DNA from: a virus
Length of the DNA stretch: 26,386 nt
Virus record (IMG/VR): IMGVR_UViG_3300047564_000188
Span: 1-26,386 of that record
Direction: 5' to 3' (one strand)
Notes under the pieces: generated by a model
What the model was told of the DNA's origin: nothing
Database searches by the model: none
Seen by the model: only the letters and a program-made list of their open reading frames with translations
Shown: piece after piece, positions 5,021 through 14,218 of the stretch
Layout of the letters: every line of letters begins with the position of its first letter
Numbering within the stretch: the first letter of the stretch is position 1
Made by a program: the position numbers and the translations under genes

Positions 5021-6267
5021 AGCGCAGAAAGGGTCTACTGGACGAGCCAAAGGAAACGCTGCAAGACATGATTGCGGCGTACCAAAGAAATATTGGCGAG
5101 CCATTTGCTAATGTTGTAGGCCCGTTTTCGCGTGGATTGTTGGGTTTAGAAAAACCTGTTTATGGTGAAGAACAGGCTTACAGAACTGGTCAAGCGATAG
5201 GTAATATGCCTGCGGTTAATGTGCCAGTTGGGGCTGTTAAAGCGGCAATGCAAACGCCAGAACTGTTTTCTGCGCTAGGCGTAATTGCTCCAAAGGGATT
5301 AAAGAAAATTCGTGAGGCTATCCCTGGTGAAGTGAACAAGCCAGGAGCGTCAGGATTCGACCCAAGGTTTGACCCAAGAGCCAAGGAACAACAAAGGCTT
5401 GCTGAACTTAAAACAACTATTGAGCCGACTGCTAATTTAAATGCCCCAACTGTAAATCTAGCCAATTATGAAGGCTACCCATTTATTACTTCAATGGCCG
5501 ATAGGTCAGCAGCGGGCGGGCTTCTTACATCTGTTAACGACATTCCTTTGAAGCGTCCTGTAGAGTTACAAGGTGGCCAAGATTTCATGTTTGTCAATCC
5601 AATGGCATGGGCTTCCGGCAGAGGGCCGGTTGGTCAAATCATGCGTTCTTCCGAAATTGTTAAGGAAGTTACTGGAAAAGACCCTTTGTACATCCCTTGG
5701 CGTATGGCCCCGACTGGTGGAGACTTTGCGACTTTTACGGGCGAAACAATGCTTTCGTTTGCCGAATCTGCTTTAGGGAAAACGCAGAAAAAAGCCATTG
5801 ATAAAAAGATCAAACAAATCGTTCCCGCATGGCCAGGATTAGACGCAACAAATAGCTTAGAGGTTTACAGAAACACGCCTGACGTTCAAAGGAAACAAAT
5901 TAAAAATATGCTTGATGTTGAGTTCAGGGATTTGGGTGGGTTAAGCATTGGAGAGGCTAGGCTTGCCGTAACAGATCCAAAGCAATTGCAAGGCTTTGAC
6001 ACTCAAATTATGAATGTAGGTCAAATAAAAACCGGCAGTCCTGTTATTCAGCAATCTGGTCATTATTCTTACCCTCTTGGTGTTCCTGGAGAGGGCGTTG
6101 GTAGAGTTGATAAAGACATCGGTATCTTTGAATTGTTGCCGAATGTTGTTGAAGCAAGGGGTATCGCAGACCCTACAAAACCTGCTGCAACCGACGTTCG
6201 TGCGCTACAGATGAAGCCTTATGCGGGGTTGTTAACAGAAGAACTTTTAAAAAGATTGGGGTACTAA
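5017..6267 (+). CDS. Large hypothetical phage protein, polyvalent-like
   Basis: A 416-aa protein with a GTG start overlapping the previous stop (GTGA) and GAGGA nine bases upstream. The N-terminus (DMIAAYQRNIGEPFANVVGP, then YRTGQAIGNMP and VPVGAVKAA) resembles the leading segment of large phage 'polyvalent' or ejected proteins. The central part has a conserved-looking core: RPVELQGGQDFMF near residue 188, WASG, TGKDPLYIPWRM and PTGGDFATFTGETML. The C-terminus reads HYSYPLGVPGEG, then ALQMKPYAGLLTEELLKRLG. I do not recognise a catalytic motif. Its place between accessory genes and terminase leaves open a virion-associated or host-acting role. Codon use looks more A/T-rich than in the neighbouring head genes. 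Confidence 0.7.
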   Translation: MKRRKGLLDEPKETLQDMIAAYQRNIGEPFANVVGPFSRGLLGLEKPVYGEEQAYRTGQAIGNMPAVNVPVGAVKAAMQTPELFSALGVIAPKGLKKIREAIPGEVNKPGASGFDPRFDPRAKEQQRLAELKTTIEPTANLNAPTVNLANYEGYPFITSMADRSAAGGLLTSVNDIPLKRPVELQGGQDFMFVNPMAWASGRGPVGQIMRSSEIVKEVTGKDPLYIPWRMAPTGGDFATFTGETMLSFAESALGKTQKKAIDKKIKQIVPAWPGLDATNSLEVYRNTPDVQRKQIKNMLDVEFRDLGGLSIGEARLAVTDPKQLQGFDTQIMNVGQIKTGSPVIQQSGHYSYPLGVPGEGVGRVDKDIGIFELLPNVVEARGIADPTKPAATDVRALQMKPYAGLLTEELLKRLGY

Positions 6268-6268
6268 C

Positions 6269-6457
6269 ATGAAGGCAGTCATTAACACTGACGTAGACAT
6301 TCCATCTGAGTTGTTTGAGGTTTTATGCCTATTTGAAACTTATTGCTCTGTAACAGGAAAACTAGAAACAACAGAAGAAGAAGTTAAGGAATGGGTCAAA
6401 GCACGATCAGATTTAAGCATTGCAAATCAATTCAAGACTGAGTACATGTACAGTTAA
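6269..6457 (+). CDS. Small acidic hypothetical protein
   Basis: A 62-aa protein: MKAVINTDVDIPSELFEVLC followed by an acidic helix (KLETTEEEVKEWVKARSDL). It starts one base after the stop of the preceding gene; GGGG about eight bases upstream is a weak ribosome site. It is A/T-rich like its upstream neighbour, and the two may travel as a pair. No family is recognised. Confidence 0.55.
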   Translation: MKAVINTDVDIPSELFEVLCLFETYCSVTGKLETTEEEVKEWVKARSDLSIANQFKTEYMYS

Positions 6458-6494
6458 CCGTTGCAAAGTAACAACAAAAGGATAGTAAAATACA

Positions 6495-6779
6495 GTGGAA
6501 AACAAATGGATTCCTCCAAACGCAGGATTAGGTAGACCAAAGGGTGCGCCTAACAAATCTACTGCGGCAGTTAGGGAAGCCATTGCTAAGATGGCGGAAC
6601 TAAACGCACCTCGTTTTGCTATATGGCTAGACGAAGTGGCACAGAAAAGCCCAGAAAAGGCTTGCGATATTTACTTGCGGGCTATCGAGTACCACATACC
6701 TAAGTTGGCAAGGACAGAGGTAACAGGTCAGGACGGGCAACCAGTTGCTTTACAAGTGACATGGGCGCAACAAGAATAG
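6495..6779 (+). CDS. terS: Terminase small subunit-like protein
   Basis: A 94-aa protein with a GTG start. GLGRPKGAPNKSTAAVREAI at residues 11-30 is the 'GRPKGxxNKxT' basic N-terminal motif found in many phage small-terminase-like proteins, followed by a helical segment and RAIEYHIPKLARTEV. It would recognise phage DNA and bring the large subunit to it. It directly precedes and overlaps the large terminase by 19 bases, the usual order. The protein is short for a small terminase, and the ribosome site (AAGGA, about 12 bases away) is distant. A weak promoter-like pair (TTGCAA, TAAAAT) lies just upstream, but I do not rely on it. Confidence 0.7.
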   Translation: MENKWIPPNAGLGRPKGAPNKSTAAVREAIAKMAELNAPRFAIWLDEVAQKSPEKACDIYLRAIEYHIPKLARTEVTGQDGQPVALQVTWAQQE

Positions 6780-8017
6780 TCATTCCGTATGCACCGCGAG
6801 CGCAACAGCTACAGATCCACCATGCGCTTGCAGACAAGCGATTCGGGGTTGTTGTGGCTCACCGCCGTATGGGGAAATCAGTCTCTGCTGTCAATCATCT
6901 CATTAGAGCAGCGATAGAGAACACAAAGGAGGCTCCAAGATATGCGTTTATTGGGCCTACCTACTCTCAGACAAAACGAGTTATCTGGGATTACCTCCTC
7001 AAGTTTACCGAGCCCCTTAACGCCACCGCGAATATTGCAGAACTTAGGGTTGATTTCTGGGGCAGACGCATCCAACTTGCGGGGTCTGATAACCCAGACT
7101 CTCTTAGAGGACAGTATTTTGACGGGGTTGTATTCGACGAATTTGGAGACCAGAACCCTAAAATTTGGTCGGAAGTGGTTCGTCCGGCCCTGTCAGACAG
7201 AATGGGATGGGCGTTATTCCTTGGGACACCAAAGGGAAATAACCACTTCAAAACTCTGAGAGACCATGCGTCAGAGCATAACGATTGGGCACTGCTTGAG
7301 TTCAGAGCGTCCGAAACCGGTCTTATTCCTCAGACTGAACTCGATGCAGCCAAGTCCGAGATGGGAGATGACAAGTACCTGCAAGAGTTTGAGTGTTCCT
7401 TTGACAGTGCAATCGAAGGAAGTTACTACGGGCAACTTCTCAATGAGCTACCGTCTGAGCGATTCCACGACATCCCTGTAGATGGATTGGCTAAAACTTA
7501 TGCAGCATGGGACTTAGGGATAGGCGACTCCACTGCAATCTGGGTCTGTCAGAGAGTGGGGTTAGAGACACGACTCATTGACTTTGTGGAGAACCACGGC
7601 CAGGGACTCGATTGGTATGTGAACTGGCTGAGAACGAATCACTATGAGTTAGCCGAGCAATTACTTCCTCATGACGTACAAGTAAGGGAGCTAGGCACTG
7701 GTCGCTCGAGGCTAGAACTCCTACAAGAAGCAGGGCTAAACATCACGATTGTGCCGAGAATGGGTGTTGACGATGGGATACAAGCCGTGAGAAGGCTAAT
7801 TCCTTATTGTTGGTTCGACTCCAAGACTAAGCGTGGAGTGGACGCACTAAGGAATTATCGGCGACAATACGACGATAAGCGTCAAGTCTATTGGGATAAG
7901 CCTCTTCATGACTGGGCATCTCATGCTTCTGACGCATTTCGGTATTTAGCGGTTGGTATGTCCGAGACAACATCTTGGTCAAAGCCTCTGAAACCTAACG
8001 TATCTTGGGTGGTCTAA
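6761..8017 (+). CDS. terL: Terminase large subunit
   Basis: A 418-aa packaging motor: an ATPase that pumps DNA into the prohead and a nuclease that cuts the concatemer. The ATPase half shows Walker A HRRMGKS at residues 34-40, Walker B VVFDE at 123-127 with E127 as the likely catalytic acid, and the coupling motif GTPKG at 155-159. The RNase H-like nuclease half has D251 in AWDLGIGDST, D305 in LPHD and D391 in SDAFRY as the probable metal-binding acids. All key residues are present and the length is typical. It overlaps the small subunit and abuts the portal gene. Confidence 0.95.
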   Translation: MGATRIVIPYAPRAQQLQIHHALADKRFGVVVAHRRMGKSVSAVNHLIRAAIENTKEAPRYAFIGPTYSQTKRVIWDYLLKFTEPLNATANIAELRVDFWGRRIQLAGSDNPDSLRGQYFDGVVFDEFGDQNPKIWSEVVRPALSDRMGWALFLGTPKGNNHFKTLRDHASEHNDWALLEFRASETGLIPQTELDAAKSEMGDDKYLQEFECSFDSAIEGSYYGQLLNELPSERFHDIPVDGLAKTYAAWDLGIGDSTAIWVCQRVGLETRLIDFVENHGQGLDWYVNWLRTNHYELAEQLLPHDVQVRELGTGRSRLELLQEAGLNITIVPRMGVDDGIQAVRRLIPYCWFDSKTKRGVDALRNYRRQYDDKRQVYWDKPLHDWASHASDAFRYLAVGMSETTSWSKPLKPNVSWVV

Positions 8018-9985
8018 ATGGATGACGGACGATTAAAGGCGATTCTCCAAGGTGAGATTGATAACGCGATAGGTTTCTTGGAGACCGAGACGGTCGAGCA
8101 GCGTAAGAACGCGCTTACCGCCTACATGCGTGACCCCTACGGTAACGAGGTAGAGGGTCGCAGCCAGATCGTGACCGGAGAGGTAGCAGAAGCAGTAGAC
8201 GGGATGCTACCGCCTCTCATGCGTCTTTTTACTTCTGCTGACCAGATCGGTGTGTTCGAGCCTGTAGGCCCAGGTGATGAGCCGTTAGCTAAACAAGCAA
8301 CCGAGTACACAAACTGGGTGCTCATGAAGCAGAACCCAGGCATCTCGATCATGCACGACTGGTTCAAGGACGCGATCCTTCAAAAAGTCGGGGTTATCAA
8401 AGCCTACTGGGATGACTCGATAAGCGTCACTAAAGAGCAGTACGCAAACCTTACCGACGATGAATTAGCTCTTATCATGTCTGATGGCACGATGGAGATC
8501 GCAGCGCAAGAGACGGTTGAGCAGGATATTGACGGTCAAATGATGCGCGTTCATAACGTCGCACTCATGAAGAAAACAAAGGCCGGAAAGATCAAGATTG
8601 AGAATGTGCCTCCCGAAGAGTTCTTGATCTCTAAGGCAGGCAAGACCGTAAGAGACACGCCTTTTGTTGCACACAGGAAACTCATCACGAGGTCTGATCT
8701 TGTGGCGATGGGGTTCGATGCTGAGATCGTGATGAACCTACCTGTCTACAACGATCTTGAGTTCTCTGCTGAGTACATTGCAAGATACAACCGAGACGAG
8801 CAGCCTTACATGGAGCCAAGTCTTGATAAGTCCATGCAGACGGTTGAAGTGTTCGAGTGCTACCTAAAGACTGATTACGACGGAGATGGGATTGCAGAAC
8901 TAAGACGAGTTCACTTTTCGGGGAATGAAATCCTAAGTAATGAGGAAACCGACTATGTGCCGTTTTACACCCTCTGTCCTATTCCGATACCTCACAGGTT
9001 CTTTGGGGATTGCCCTGCTGATCGTACAGTTGATCTCCAGCTTATCAAGACTACTCTAACGAGGCAGATGCTTGATAACCTTTACCTTCAAAACAATACT
9101 CGTATGGGTGCTGTCGAAGGTCAGGTCAACCTCGATGACCTCTTAAGCGTTACTCCTGGTGGCGTGGTCAGGATGAAGAACCCTGGGGCGCTTGTTCCTA
9201 TCCAGGTCAATCCTGTTGCCCAGCAGGTATTCCCGTTCATGGAGTACCTAGACTCCATACAAGCCAAGCGTACGGGCGTTACAGAGGCTTCCCAAGGGTT
9301 AGACCCAAACATCCTACAGAACGTGACTGCTGCGGCCATAGCAGCCCTTACGCAAGCCTCGCAAGGCAAGATCGAGTTAGTCGCTAGGATCTTCAGTGAA
9401 ACAGGTGTAAAAGACTTATTCAAAGGGTTATTACATCTTTTATGCAAGTACCAGGACAAAGCAGTCATCATTCGGATGCGCGGCCAGTATGTTCAGTACG
9501 ATCCGCGAGAGTGGTCGAACCAGTACGATGTGTCAGTGAATGTCGGACTTGGTACGGGGAACATCGAGCAAAAGATGGCGATGCTCTCAATGGTTCTTGC
9601 AAAACAAGAGCAGATCATTCAAGCGTACGGCCCGAACAATCCTTTGGTGTCTGTCTCGCAATATCGAGGGACGCTCGGAAAACTGATTGAGGCAGCAGGC
9701 TTTGCAGACTCGGCTGAGTTCTTCAAGCAAGTGACACCGGAGGTTGATGCTGCACTTGCACAACCCCAACAACAAGGCCCAGATCCTGCCGTACAGATGA
9801 TGATGGCGCAGGCTCAAGCGGATATTGAGATCAAGCGTCAGAAAGCTATGGCCGACATTCAGCTTGCAAGAGAGAAGGCTCTAGCCGAGTTAGAACTCAA
9901 GCGCATGGAGTTCGAGGCAGAAGCGCAGATGAAGGCTATGAAAGTCGGCGCAGGCATTACGTCTAACATTGAGATACCAGGGTAA
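8018..9985 (+). CDS. Portal protein (P22/SU10-like, podoviral type)
   Basis: A 655-aa protein placed directly after the large terminase. Features that fit P22-type portals are the early YMRDPYGNEVEGRSQIVTGE segment, VDGMLPPLMRLFTS, a central part with PPEEFLISKAGK and YDGDGIAELRRV, then PIPHRFFGDCPADR and QGLDPNILQNVTAAAIAALT. The C-terminus (about residues 594-645) is a long charged helix with Lys/Glu repeats, a likely barrel or coiled coil inside the capsid. It would form the dodecameric vertex ring that docks terminase and the tail. It starts immediately after the terminase stop (TAAATG). Confidence 0.92.
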   Translation: MDDGRLKAILQGEIDNAIGFLETETVEQRKNALTAYMRDPYGNEVEGRSQIVTGEVAEAVDGMLPPLMRLFTSADQIGVFEPVGPGDEPLAKQATEYTNWVLMKQNPGISIMHDWFKDAILQKVGVIKAYWDDSISVTKEQYANLTDDELALIMSDGTMEIAAQETVEQDIDGQMMRVHNVALMKKTKAGKIKIENVPPEEFLISKAGKTVRDTPFVAHRKLITRSDLVAMGFDAEIVMNLPVYNDLEFSAEYIARYNRDEQPYMEPSLDKSMQTVEVFECYLKTDYDGDGIAELRRVHFSGNEILSNEETDYVPFYTLCPIPIPHRFFGDCPADRTVDLQLIKTTLTRQMLDNLYLQNNTRMGAVEGQVNLDDLLSVTPGGVVRMKNPGALVPIQVNPVAQQVFPFMEYLDSIQAKRTGVTEASQGLDPNILQNVTAAAIAALTQASQGKIELVARIFSETGVKDLFKGLLHLLCKYQDKAVIIRMRGQYVQYDPREWSNQYDVSVNVGLGTGNIEQKMAMLSMVLAKQEQIIQAYGPNNPLVSVSQYRGTLGKLIEAAGFADSAEFFKQVTPEVDAALAQPQQQGPDPAVQMMMAQAQADIEIKRQKAMADIQLAREKALAELELKRMEFEAEAQMKAMKVGAGITSNIEIPG

Positions 9986-9987
9986 TC

Positions 9988-12051
9988 ATGGCTTTAGTTG
10001 ACGAACTACCGGCAGGATGGGATAGCTACGACGCAGCGCAAAAGATTGCGTGGTTCAACGCTAATAATGTCTCAACGACTGAATTACTCAATGCTGGCGT
10101 TGACACAGACTCAATCAATTGGATGCTTAACAACGGGTACGCTCCGCCTCCAGAGCCACCTCCGTATGTACCCCCACCTCCGGTTTATGTGCCTCCGGAG
10201 CCTGTGTATGTACCTCCGGAACCTGTGTACTACGAGCCGGAACCGGTTTACTACGAACCTCCTCCGTATGCGCCTCCGCCGCCACCTGCGCCGCCACCTG
10301 CGCCTGTTTACAACGTATTCGGTCTTAACTGGGACTCTGGTTCGTCATTAGCTACTAAACAAGGCTATGTTAGCTCTTTGCTAACAGCAGGTATTACGCC
10401 AGATCAGATCAAGGCAAAGATTGCCGAACTAGATCCGGCAAGCGCAACGCAGGCCAACTACGATTTATTAGGCATACCAAACCCGCCACCTTATGTTCCT
10501 CCTATCGAGGAGCCGCCGCCGGTTGTAACACCTCCTCCGGTAACGCCGCCTGTTGTCGAAACACCTCCGGTTAGTCCGCCGCCGCAAGCATCCACGCAAG
10601 AACCTGTTAACAATGTGAGCACACCTATGGCTACAACCTACAATGTCTTTGGGTTGGATTGGAATCCAAATGCTTCATTGGCAACCAAGCAAGGTTACAT
10701 TCAATCTTTGCTGGCAGCAGGTATTACGCCAGACCAGATCAAAACAAAGATTGCGGAGTTAGACCCAGCTAATTCAACGCAAGCAAGTTTTGATTTATTA
10801 GGTATTCCAACACCTCCGCCGGTTTACGATGTCTTTGGCACTCAATGGAATACAGGTGCGTCTCTAGCTACAAAACAAGGCTATATCCAGCAGCTTCTTG
10901 CATCCGGTAGATCTAAGGCTGAACTACGCAACTACATCAGGAACGTAGACCCAACTAACGCAACAGACGAAGCATTCGCGGCTCTTGGCTTGCAAGACGC
11001 TCCTACCGCCGAGGTGCGTAATCCTTCCCAGGATGCTGTAACGCTGATAGCAGGGCAACTTGGTTTAGGTCTGCCTCCTGAATGGCAATACTACACAGGC
11101 CAAGACAAAGTTAACTGGTTCAACTCCAAGGGGATAACTGCTGACATGCTCAGGCAGTACAAGGTTCCTGAGTTTGATATTCAGCAGGCTATCTCTTACG
11201 GGCTAGGGCAGACAGGAACGGGGGCTCCTCCGACATGGAAGTTGCCAGCCGGCATGACGCTTCCGAGCGATTGGAACGTGTACACAGGAGCACAAAAGAT
11301 CGCTTGGTTCAACCAGAACAAGATTACAGCAGACATGCTGCGGTCTATGGGTGTACCAGAGGCTGATGTTCTTTCGTCAATCGAGATGGGGCTAGGCCAA
11401 ACCACGACAACGCCGACAACGCCAAGCACGTTTGACCCTAGTCGCTACATGCCACCTACGTTCAACTTGCCTGCGACTAACTTTGTGCCGTTCCAGACTG
11501 GAGGCGGTCAAACAAGCCTTGCTGCGCCAACATCGGGGTTCTTCTACAAGACAACGCCGACCCCAGAGGTTCCGTTTCAGTTCCAGTCTGGTGCCGCTGG
11601 CTACACAAACCTGCGCCCTATGACGCTAGAGTTTGGCGTTCAACCTGCTGTGTCTCAGGTGCAACAGTTCCAGCCTGGGTACTTCAATCAGACAGGGCTC
11701 CTTCAAAACTACGATTGGGCTAAAACCAACACGCAGTTAGCAGAGCAGGCAGCGCAACAGGCCCAACAGCAAGCGGTCGAGCAGGTGCAAAGCGGTGCTG
11801 CTATGGGTGGCAAGATCGTAGGCTTTACAGATTACGAAGAAAGGCCTGATGGCAAGGTTGGTTACGAGAAAGGCGGGAAGATCCGTTCTCTACTCGGGCC
11901 TAACCCAGACGGGCCAGACGAGGGTTATGCCAAGCTACAGCGTGGCGAGTATGTCATTCGCAGGAAGGCTGTAAACAAGTACGGAGACGACTTCTTAGAA
12001 GCCCTAAACGAAGCAAGAATGCCTAAAGAGAAACTGAAGAGCCTGCTATGA
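9988..12051 (+). CDS. Proline-rich repeat protein with tape-measure-like C-terminal motif
   Basis: A 687-aa protein, probably virion-associated, with two repeat families. Type A (about 42 aa, W-x-x-Y-x-(A/G)-x-x-K-(I/V)-x-W-F-N) occurs at residues 10-51, about 365-407 and about 428-470. Type B (YNVFGLxW, then SLATKQGY and a GITPDQI helix) occurs at residues 108-168, 218-278 and 280-340. Polyproline linkers (PPPYVPPPPVYVPPEP and similar) join them. Near the C-terminus, KLQRGEYVIRRKAV, then DDFLEALN, resembles the 'L.DGEFV(V/I)...A...LEALN' ending of many tail tape-measure proteins. It lies just after portal. The function is unknown; a neck, internal or ejected part is possible. Confidence 0.75.
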   Translation: MALVDELPAGWDSYDAAQKIAWFNANNVSTTELLNAGVDTDSINWMLNNGYAPPPEPPPYVPPPPVYVPPEPVYVPPEPVYYEPEPVYYEPPPYAPPPPPAPPPAPVYNVFGLNWDSGSSLATKQGYVSSLLTAGITPDQIKAKIAELDPASATQANYDLLGIPNPPPYVPPIEEPPPVVTPPPVTPPVVETPPVSPPPQASTQEPVNNVSTPMATTYNVFGLDWNPNASLATKQGYIQSLLAAGITPDQIKTKIAELDPANSTQASFDLLGIPTPPPVYDVFGTQWNTGASLATKQGYIQQLLASGRSKAELRNYIRNVDPTNATDEAFAALGLQDAPTAEVRNPSQDAVTLIAGQLGLGLPPEWQYYTGQDKVNWFNSKGITADMLRQYKVPEFDIQQAISYGLGQTGTGAPPTWKLPAGMTLPSDWNVYTGAQKIAWFNQNKITADMLRSMGVPEADVLSSIEMGLGQTTTTPTTPSTFDPSRYMPPTFNLPATNFVPFQTGGGQTSLAAPTSGFFYKTTPTPEVPFQFQSGAAGYTNLRPMTLEFGVQPAVSQVQQFQPGYFNQTGLLQNYDWAKTNTQLAEQAAQQAQQQAVEQVQSGAAMGGKIVGFTDYEERPDGKVGYEKGGKIRSLLGPNPDGPDEGYAKLQRGEYVIRRKAVNKYGDDFLEALNEARMPKEKLKSLL
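10141..10305 (+). repeat. Tandem proline-rich codon repeats
   Basis: Short imperfect units of about 18-24 bases (CCTCCGGAGCC/CCTCCGGAACC with GTxTATGT or TACTACGA) encode repeated YVPPEPV and YYEPEPV steps, then PPPPPAPPPAP. This is a likely site of slippage and length change. A related stretch encodes the second linker near 10486-10590. Confidence 0.85.
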
Positions 12052-12284
12052 CACAACGATGGGAGCGAGCAAAAGCATTACTGGGTGACGAGTTTCTGAC
12101 GGAAATCTTCACTGAGTTGGAAAAAGACAACATCGAGCGTATTATCAACAGTAATCCCGACGACATTGACTTACGCGAGGAGTCATACGTGGCAATTCGT
12201 GCAGTGCGTCAGGTTAAGGCACGTCTTGAATCTGTTGCCGCCGAAGGCGAGATAGTGAAGAGGCGATTTAAGATTTTTAAGTAG
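12048..12284 (+). CDS. Small conserved head-region protein
   Basis: A 78-aa helical protein (RWERAKALLGDEFLTEIFTE, then EESYVAIRAVRQVKARLES and a basic end KRRFKIF). Small proteins with an 'R.....A...R.ARLESIAAEGEI' pattern recur between portal and scaffold genes of short-tailed phages, with no settled function known to me. Its ATG overlaps the preceding TGA by four bases. Position suggests a head-assembly or capsid-minor role. Confidence 0.65.
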   Translation: MTQRWERAKALLGDEFLTEIFTELEKDNIERIINSNPDDIDLREESYVAIRAVRQVKARLESVAAEGEIVKRRFKIFK

Positions 12285-12294
12285 AGGTTAGTGT

Positions 12295-13230
12295 ATGGAA
12301 AGCAGCAACCCGCAAGGGACTAGCTTGACAGTGGGACAGGCAGCAGATGCCTTCTTGGGTCTAATGGGTGGTGGCGAACCTCCTCCGGAGCAAGTTCAAG
12401 ACCAAACAGAAGAACAAGAGGTTGAGGCCAGTGAATCCGAGCATGAGGAAGCAGTAGAGGAAGCTCAGGAAGAGGAACAACGCTTTACGGTGAAAGCCGC
12501 AGGTGAAGAGCGTGAAGTGACCCTCTCAGAGTTGATCGAGGGCTACCAAAAAGGTACGGATTACCATAAAAAAACTAACGCGCTTGCTGAACAGCGCAAA
12601 GCCGTAGAGGCTGAGAAAGTCGCTGTAGAGCAAGCAAAGCAGGCGAGAGACGCATACTCGCAGCGTTTGCAGGCGATGGATCAGTTCCTAAGCCAACAAA
12701 TGCGTGGCGAGGATATTGAAAGTTTGAAGGAAACCGACCCGATTGCGTATGCAGTCAAGGTCGCAGAGCAGACTAGGCAAAAAGAGCAGATTCAACAGAT
12801 TCGTGCTGAACAGCAACGCATTGCAAGAGAGCAACAGGCAGAGCGTGAAGCGCATCTTGAGAAGCACTTAGCCGAAGAAGCGAAAAGGGTAGCTGAGGCA
12901 ATCCCTGAGTATGCACATCCTGAGAAGGGTGAGAAGGTACGCTCTGAACTTCGTAGCTTTGCAAAGAGTATTGGTTACTCGGACACAGAGCTAGCAAATG
13001 CAACCGACTCTCGTGCTGTGTTGACGTTGTGGATGGCAAGTCAGTACCAGAAACTGCAAAAGGCCAAGCCAGGGGTGACCAAGAAGGTTGCCGAGGCTCC
13101 CAAGATGCTAAAGGCTGGTAATGCCACGGGTAAGACCATAGCAACAGAGGCAGCAAAACAGGATCTTGCGCGACTTAAAAAGACTGGTTCTCGACAAGAC
13201 GCAGCAAGGGTTTTTGAACGATTTTTGTAA
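12295..13230 (+). CDS. Capsid scaffolding protein
   Basis: A 311-aa protein that would guide prohead assembly and leave before DNA is packaged. A highly acidic N-terminal part (Glu-rich, about residues 35-62) is followed by FTVKAAGEEREVTLSELIEG and GTDYHKKTNALAEQRK, a segment common in phage scaffolds of this type, then a long Gln/Glu/Lys/Ala helix or coiled coil to about 200. The C-terminus is basic with DAARVFERFL, a plausible capsid-binding end. It lies directly upstream of the major capsid gene. GAGG before the ATG serves as ribosome site. No protease motif is visible. Confidence 0.85.
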   Translation: MESSNPQGTSLTVGQAADAFLGLMGGGEPPPEQVQDQTEEQEVEASESEHEEAVEEAQEEEQRFTVKAAGEEREVTLSELIEGYQKGTDYHKKTNALAEQRKAVEAEKVAVEQAKQARDAYSQRLQAMDQFLSQQMRGEDIESLKETDPIAYAVKVAEQTRQKEQIQQIRAEQQRIAREQQAEREAHLEKHLAEEAKRVAEAIPEYAHPEKGEKVRSELRSFAKSIGYSDTELANATDSRAVLTLWMASQYQKLQKAKPGVTKKVAEAPKMLKAGNATGKTIATEAAKQDLARLKKTGSRQDAARVFERFL

Positions 13231-13242
13231 TTTGGAGTAATC

Positions 13243-14199
13243 ATGTCTGTTCCTTCAGGTACATTTCAGACCTTCACGGCTATCGGTCAGCGTGAAGATC
13301 TAACTGATGTTATTTACAACATCAGCCCGACCGAAACGCCTATCCTTTCTTCGCTTGCTCGTACCAAAGCAACTGCTGTGTACCACGAGTGGCAGACGGA
13401 TACCCTTGCCGCAGCAACGACCAACAACGCACAAGTTGAAGGTGACGACGCAACGGCAGCAACCATTAGCCCGACAACCCGTCTCGGTAACTACACACAG
13501 ATCGTTTCCAAGACGATCCAAGTGTCAGGCACGATGATGGCCGTTGATCTTGCAGGTCGTCGCGCTGAGAAGGCTTATCAACTCAGTAAGGCTTCGCAAG
13601 AGCTCAAGCGAGATCAGGAAACGATCATCTCTGCTAACCAGGGACGTAGCGCAGGTAACTCGTCCACGGCTCGCAAGATGGGTTCGCTTTTGTCTTGGCT
13701 TAAGACCAACTCGAACTACAACACCACTGACGGTGCTAACCCCACCACCATCGGTGTCTCGACTCGTTCGGATGGCACGACTCGCACCTTCACCGAGGCA
13801 ATCCTCAAGGATGGCGTTCAGCAGGTTTACACCTCTGGCGGCAGCCCCAAGATCCTCGTGGTTGGCCCTGCACTCAAGCAGACCGTTTCGGCCTTTGCTG
13901 GTATCGCAGCACAGCGCTACATGGCTCCTTCTGACGCACCGACGACCATCATCGGCGCAGCGGATGTATACCTTAGCGACTTCGGTTCGATCTCTGTAGT
14001 CCCAGATCGTTTCGTTCGTAGCCGTGATGCGTTCATCCTCGATCCTGAGTATGCAGCGATTGGTTATCTGCGTCCCTTCCAGACCAACGAGCTTGCCAAG
14101 ACTGGTGACTCCGAGAAAACTCAGATCCTTGCTGAGTTCACGATGGAGATGCGTAACGAGGCTGCTCACGGTATCTTGGCTGACCTCAAGACAGCGTAA
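13243..14199 (+). CDS. Major capsid protein (DUF5309, SU10-like)
   Basis: A 318-aa protein of the HK97 fold. The N-terminal REDLTDVIYNISPTETPIL, then YHEWQTDTLA and NYTQIVSKTIQVSGT, is the signature of the DUF5309/SU10-like capsid family; the C-terminal half has KILVVGPALKQTVSAF, VYLSDFGSISVVPDRF and FILDPEYAAIGYLRPF. Length is normal for the family. A strong ribosome site (GGAG before TAATCATG) and the following terminator fit a highly expressed gene. Codon use looks biased toward C- and G-ending codons compared with its neighbours, as expected for high expression. A long antisense frame (13525-14394) is a shadow. Confidence 0.93.
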   Translation: MSVPSGTFQTFTAIGQREDLTDVIYNISPTETPILSSLARTKATAVYHEWQTDTLAAATTNNAQVEGDDATAATISPTTRLGNYTQIVSKTIQVSGTMMAVDLAGRRAEKAYQLSKASQELKRDQETIISANQGRSAGNSSTARKMGSLLSWLKTNSNYNTTDGANPTTIGVSTRSDGTTRTFTEAILKDGVQQVYTSGGSPKILVVGPALKQTVSAFAGIAAQRYMAPSDAPTTIIGAADVYLSDFGSISVVPDRFVRSRDAFILDPEYAAIGYLRPFQTNELAKTGDSEKTQILAEFTMEMRNEAAHGILADLKTA

Positions 14200-14218
14200 C
14201 AAAAACTGTGGTAAAAAA

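Noticed and set aside
6460-6494. Promoter-like TTGCAA / TAAAAT pair before the small terminase
   Set aside because: The spacing is 19, the -35 match is weak, and the -10 would lie only a few bases before the start codon.
10141-10590. Possible CRISPR-like or satellite array
   Set aside because: The repeats are imperfect, in frame, and encode polyproline linkers; there are no equal spacers.
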